64,000 nucleotides of DNA from Petrosia ficiformis. Taxonomy: Eukaryota; Porifera; Demospongiae; Haplosclerida; Petrosiidae. Made by a program: the position numbers and the translations under genes. Under the pieces are notes generated by a model. It searched no databases. It worked only from the letters and a program-made list of their open reading frames with translations, and was not told where the DNA came from. Positions within the stretch are counted from its first letter, which is position 1. The number at the start of each line of letters is the position of its first letter. Location: NCBI GenBank assembly GCA_947044365.1, contig OX345652.1, forward strand, positions 4,925,874 through 4,989,873, written 5' to 3'. Shown here one piece after another: positions 59,279 through 64,000 of this stretch.

Positions 59279-60035
59279 TTAATTTGGTTTGAGATCGGGA
59301 CCACCTTGATGATAATTTCCAGTGATTTCTGCACCACTAAAATCAAATCCAGGATTCTACAGACACAATAACAGATTTACATAAATATGTATTTATAATA
59401 CATATGTACGTATTTCATAATGTACTCTTGCACGTATGTTGGTACATATCTACACACAAAGATTTGTACCTCATTTTGAAATCTTTCTAGAGTTAATTTC
59501 TTTTCCATTTGATCAAACATGTAAGGATCACACTTATACATACTCTCTAGAAGTGATGTCCAACAATTACTAGCATTTCGATCTGATTTTATTAACACAA
59601 TCCTGATCAGTTTGCGGTCCTCTAAAAATTAAAATTATCAGTTTATTAATACAGGACTGTAATTAATCACTATAGCTCAGTATACATATAACATGTACAT
59701 ATATACATGTACATATATATGCAATTTCAAACACCTAGTGTCCAAACAGACTCTTCTTCAATAATAGTCTCTGTAAGTTTACCCTAAAGATCACATGATC
59801 ATCACATGATACAAGATACATACGTACGTACGTACATAATAAACAATACCTTAAATATCTCTTTTCCAGACACAGACAGACTGATATTATTTGGATGAAT
59901 GTTACACACAATATCTTTACCTTTCGTACCCTCAGGAACATCAACCTCTATGAACACCTCTTCAACAGTTTGTGTCCAACTACCCCATGGAGTTTTACAA
60001 GGTACAGTACCTGATCTCTCATCAAAATGTGACAT
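59279..60035 (-). CDS. NUDCD2: NudC domain-containing protein 2, 4 exons
   Basis: CS-domain co-chaperone that stabilises LIS1 in the dynein pathway in vertebrates. Minus-strand exons: 60035-59850, 59783-59735, 59621-59470, 59356-59279; 154 residues against 157 in human. The CS fold starts at CKTPWGSWTQTVEEVFIEVD, with WTLEDRKLIRIVLIK in the middle. The family-specific C-terminus is near identical: CWTSLLESMY, EKKLTLERFQNENPGFDFSG, then AEITGNYHQGGPD. Every exon join keeps frame. It is divergent from CLPB with 181 bp between start codons. Identity is very secure. Confidence 0.97.
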
Positions 60036-60216
60036 CTATTGATATTTGGGGGAAAACACACACACACACACACATACAATATGCTACCTATATACAGCCA
60101 CACCTTAATTATTATACCACACCTCAATACTGAGAGACATGTGTGTTCTATTTCACAGGTGGAGGATACTGTATATGTAATTAAATAGGTGTTTATATAT
60201 ATATGTGTGTGTGAAG
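60036..60216. promoter_or_regulatory. Divergent NUDCD2 / CLPB promoter region
   Basis: A 181-bp gap between opposing starts with two short CA/GT runs (60056-60073, 60201-60212). Two chaperone-type genes may share control here; I see no clear heat-shock element (no three alternating nGAAn units). Confidence 0.4.
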
Positions 60217-63200
60217 ATGTTTGGTGGACATCAGAACCTATTGTGTCAGATCATGAAGTCTCAGACCCAGATCTCAAGACTCTATAGACTATCTACATTG
60301 ACTAAACAAAAGAATAGAATAATACAATCATATAATATTAAATACAGGAGTCGACAATGTGTTATGACTGGCTGCAAGCAATTTGGAGGAAAGAGAGGAG
60401 GAGGGGAAAGAATGTTGGTACGTAATATATGGATACAGGAAAAACGATACTTTCCATGGGTAGTGATAGGAGCTGTAGGATTAATTTACTGTTCCAATGG
60501 ATCATGGGAGAATGAAGGTACAAGAAGATATGATTATAATTACTGAAATATGTAAACAGTCTTGACAGAAGAAAGAAAATTCATGGATAGTGTAAGAAAT
60601 GATAATATTAAAAACATGACGAAGTGAGTATGACGAGATATCATGTGATATAATACATTGTCATGTGACACTTGTAAGGTTTCTTTCACGGATTGAAGTA
60701 AATTGTCGTCATCCATTAGGATGGACAGCAATGCATGTTGCAGTTATTAATGGGAATTTAAGGTTAATTATGTCGTCAGACAGACAGACTATGTATTTTA
60801 TTAACTATACAGTATATTGAAGGAACTAATAAAAGCTGGAGCAGATGTTAATATTAAAGATGAATTTTCTTCAGCTCGAAGAATGGCATCACAACGAAGA
60901 GTTTTACCATCGCAAGGTGATACTCATTATATATTCATTACTCATTATTATAATTATATTATACTGTATCACTATGGTAACTGTATATTAGTTGCTCAAT
61001 TAAGAGATGATGAGTTCTGTTCATGGATTAATCATAATGTTAGTTATTCCGGATTTACTCCTTTACATTATTCTGTTATCAGAAATGATAAAGACATTAC
61101 TGAATATCTGCTAGAAAATGGTATTTAAATATGTACATATGTCAGGTGACTATATCACATGACTATCAGGTGCTGATCCAACTGTTGAGAATAATGCTGG
61201 TCGTACCCCTATTGATTATTGTAATGATGAAATTATCAGAAAACTATTGCTAGAATACACAGACGAGGTATATATATATGTACATACGTATATACATAAT
61301 TATTATATATTTGTGTAGTATATATGTACGTACATGTGTGTATGTACACATTGTGCATAAATGTGTACATACTTACATGCATTATATACATACATATAAT
61401 ATATACACACACATACAATGTACTTATATACATATATGTATGTAAGATATCTCTGAAGAAAGCTCAAGAAGAACTTAAAGAAAGATGTAAATTTCCTCTT
61501 GAAGATAGGTTAAGACTAAATATTGTAGGACAAGAGGGACCAATTACTGCAGTTGCAGCTGGTATGTGACTGAGACCAGAGATCAGGAATCAGTCTAAAT
61601 TATTATTTTGTAGCTATTCGTAGAAAAGAGATGGGTTGGGGAGATAATGAACATCCATTAGTTTTTCTTTTCCTTGGTTCCTCGGGAATAGGTATGTCTG
61701 TTTGTATTTTCAAAAAACAAGTTTTTCATGTAATAATAACAGGTAAAACGGAGCTAGCTAAGCAAGTAGCAGGATATGTTCATAAAGATAATCCTAAGGT
61801 ATGATGTAATACTATAATTTATGATGTCATACTTTCATTATAGGGATTTATAAGACTCGATATGTCTGAATATCAAGAAAAACACGAAGTAATAACAGTA
61901 TTATTATCTTTATAATCATGTTGTTAATATTTTAATTAGGTAGCTAAATTAATAGGAGCTCCCCCAGGATATATTGGATTTGATCAAGGGGGACAGTTGA
62001 CCTCTCGTTTACGCGAGTGTCCTAATGCAGTAGTATTGTTTGATGAAGTGGATAAAGCACATTCTGATATTCTTACTGTTCTGTTACAATTATTTGACGA
62101 GGTAACGACCTTTCTACCTTTCTCACTCACTCACTCACTCCTTCAGGTCTTCCCATTTCCTTCCTACCTGCCTTTCTCCACATACTGTATGATTCTTGGA
62201 GATTTGTTTGTTTATAGGGTCGTCTTACTGATGGACAGGGAAATACGATACATTGTAAAGATGCAATATTTGTGATGACATCTAATCTTGCTAATGATGA
62301 AATTGCTAATCATGCATTACAATTGAGAAGAGATGCTAAAAGAGCAACTGAAATATACCAGAAAACACAGAATAGTTAGTAATCTATATTGTATCCATAG
62401 GGATTGTTTCTAATTAACAGTACTGTAGATGAGAATATTGAAATCTCTAAAGAATTTAAAGATAATGTTGTTGAGCCTATTCTGAAGGTATATATAGTAA
62501 TATCATTCTTTTATAATTTTCTATCGTTTTTATTAGCGTCATTTTCACAGAGATGAGTTTTTGGGTCGTATTAACGAAATGGTTTATTTTCTACCATTCT
62601 CTCGTTCTGAACTTAATAAATTAGTAAAACAAGAAATGGATATTTGGAGTAAAAGAGTAAGTACCAAATAGAACAATAGAGTAATGGATGTATGTGATTA
62701 CACATCATAGGCAATGGATCGTCACTCTATTACATTGACATGGGATAAAGAGGTATTAGATGTTATAACAGATGGATATAATGTAAAATATGGTGCCAGG
62801 TCTATTCATCATGAGGTAAACTGTATCAATAATATATATATGTATACAATATTGTATTCTATATTCAAGAACATTGTATCGTATTGTATATATAATAAAA
62901 ATGTATTGTATTCTATATATAGTAACAATGTACTGTATTCTATATATAGTAACAATGTACTGTATTCTATATATAGTAACAATGTATTGTATTCTATATA
63001 TGTAACAATGTATTGTATTCTATATATAGTAACAATGTAATGTATTCTATATATAGTAACAATGTGTTGTATTCTAATAGTAACAATGTAATGTATTCTA
63101 TATATAGTAACAATGTGTTGTATTCTATATTTAGTAACAATGTATTGTATTCTATATATAGTAACAATGTATTATATTCTATATATAGTAACAATGTGTT

Positions 63201-63615
63201 GTATTCTAATAGTAACAATGTAATGTATTCTATATATAGTAACAATATGTTGTATTCTATATTTAGTAACAATGTATTGTATTCTATATATAGTAACAAT
63301 GTATTGTATTCTAATAGTAACAATGTAATGTATTCTATATATAGTAACAATGTATTGCATTTTATATACAATAACAATGTATATAGTAACAATGTATTGT
63401 ATTCTATATATAGTAACACGATTGTTTTTGTTGTTTAGGTTGAACGTCGTATAATAAATATGTTAGCATCTGCTTACGAACAGCAGACAATTAGTAAGGG
63501 TTCTCGTGTACATCTAATAGTAAAGACAAGTGGAGAAGGGACTCCTTTCATTACAATCCAAATTAAAAAAAGCCCTAATGTAGTATCAGGATCACTAATT
63601 ACAGGTGTTTTGTGA
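60217..63615 (+). CDS. CLPB: Mitochondrial AAA+ disaggregase CLPB (Skd3), 16 exons
   Basis: Disaggregase of the mitochondrial intermembrane space. Exons: 60217-60517, 60560-60623, 60679-60762, 60813-60916, 60992-61120, 61170-61267, 61447-61561, 61614-61691, 61743-61798, 61844-61888, 61940-62101, 62218-62378, 62421-62487, 62537-62656, 62711-62815, 63439-63615; 621 residues. The N-terminus is basic (presequence-like), then a hydrophobic stretch ([12 protein letters not shown]) where the human protein is cut by PARL. Ankyrin repeats follow ([31 protein letters not shown]). The AAA domain has Walker A GSSGIGKTE, pore loop [11 protein letters not shown], Walker [12 protein letters not shown], and sensor [17 protein letters not shown] and [17 protein letters not shown] complete the C-terminal small domain. 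It is shorter than human CLPB (707), mainly at the N-terminus and the C-terminal tail. Confidence 0.97.
62885..63418. repeat. 27-bp satellite array in CLPB intron 15 (same family as in INTU)
   Basis: About 20 copies of the TATTCTATATATAGTAACAA unit, with shortened copies (TATTCTAATAGTAACAA), fill the last CLPB intron. It is the same sequence family as the array at 16120-17768, on the same strand of the window. Confidence 0.95.
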
Positions 63616-63674
63616 ACTTTATATTATTATTTATTACTCATAAGATCAATCATTGCAATTAAAATATTATCAGA

Positions 63675-64000
63675 CTAAGTTGACTTGGTGTAATTAGGGT
63701 CATCAGGTGGTGTCGTTTGAGATGGTTGTGATACAACAGGCAAGCCACCTGTATTGAGAGGGGGTGGGGCACTTGGTGTCCAGGAGTATGGCTGGTTGAC
63801 AGGACGAAATTGAGATGAGAATGGTGTCAACTGTGGAAGTCCTCGATATGTCCACCGATTCATATATGGAAATGCAGATGAATGAAGTGATGAGCATAAT
63901 GAAGTGGGTGTGGTTGATTGAGCTAATAAGTTTTGTTGCTGTAACAATTGCATATACTGAAGAACTTGACTAGGATAATAAGATGATGGATGGTAGCTAG
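63675..64000 (-). CDS. C-terminal part of an unrecognised Pro/Gln/Ser-rich protein (5' partial)
   Basis: The minus strand is open from the window edge to a stop at 63675 (108 codons). The peptide begins SYHPSSYYPSQVLQYMQLLQ and continues with low-complexity Pro, Ser, Thr and Gln, ending DDPNYTKST. It looks like the disordered C-terminus of a larger protein, for example an RNA-binding or transcription-related factor, but nothing identifies a family. The codons are evenly used and lack repeats, which supports a real exon. Its stop lies only 59 bp from the CLPB stop on the other strand, so the 3' UTRs must overlap. Confidence 0.6.
   Translation of the reverse strand, partial: SYHPSSYYPSQVLQYMQLLQQQNLLAQSTTPTSLCSSLHSSAFPYMNRWTYRGLPQLTPFSSQFRPVNQPYSWTPSAPPPLNTGGLPVVSQPSQTTPPDDPNYTKST

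Overview
This window is nuclear DNA from an animal. It carries spliced genes with GT-AG introns, AT-rich introns and intergenic DNA, and proteins typical of animals: Inturned, a RhoGEF with a C-terminal propeller, a transmembrane SRCR receptor, NatA, Fanconi and COMMD proteins. Introns are often only 36-100 bp, genes lie 60-250 bp apart, and tetranucleotide and minisatellite arrays fill many of the longer introns. That combination fits a compact early-branching animal genome, most likely a demosponge such as Amphimedon. The sponge assignment is inference. I see no prokaryotic system, virus, CRISPR array, rRNA or tRNA.

Layout, left to right: RRM1 (+, 5' end cut by the window), TMEM144-like (-), RhoGEF of the ARHGEF10/17 type (+), INTU (-), RNF121 (-), NAA15 (+), FANCB-like (+), SUMO (-), WBP4 (+), MRPL22 (-), LARS1 (+), an eight-domain SRCR receptor (-), COMMD5 (+), a LONRF protein (-), NUDCD2 (-), CLPB (+), and the 3' end of an unrecognised P/Q-rich protein (-). 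I joined exons by reading frame, splice signals and similarity to known families. For nearly every gene the exon lengths and phases add up to one uninterrupted frame, so no multi-exon gene here appears broken. The 5' end of the LONRF gene and untranslated regions are unresolved.

Most neighbours are divergent or convergent. Divergent pairs are TMEM144/RhoGEF, RNF121/NAA15, SUMO/WBP4, MRPL22/LARS1, SRCR/COMMD5 and NUDCD2/CLPB. Their start codons are 70-270 bp apart, so shared bidirectional promoters are likely; two of these gaps contain CACGTG boxes. Convergent pairs (for example RRM1/TMEM144) have poly(A) signals so close that their 3' UTRs probably overlap. The genes are mainly housekeeping (nucleotide synthesis, tRNA charging, mitochondrial translation and proteostasis, splicing, N-terminal acetylation, SUMO) and do not form one pathway.

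The points most worth checking are: a WBP4 start codon split by an intron; minisatellites built from exon ends that copy the 5' splice site (LARS1, NAA15); a recurring intronic word TCATGTGA; an array of about 19 poly(A)-signal cassettes behind COMMD5; the same 27-bp satellite in introns of INTU and CLPB; a non-autonomous transposon inside a TATG array; a FANCB-like gene with a duplicated start region; and the strictly modular exon structure of the SRCR gene.
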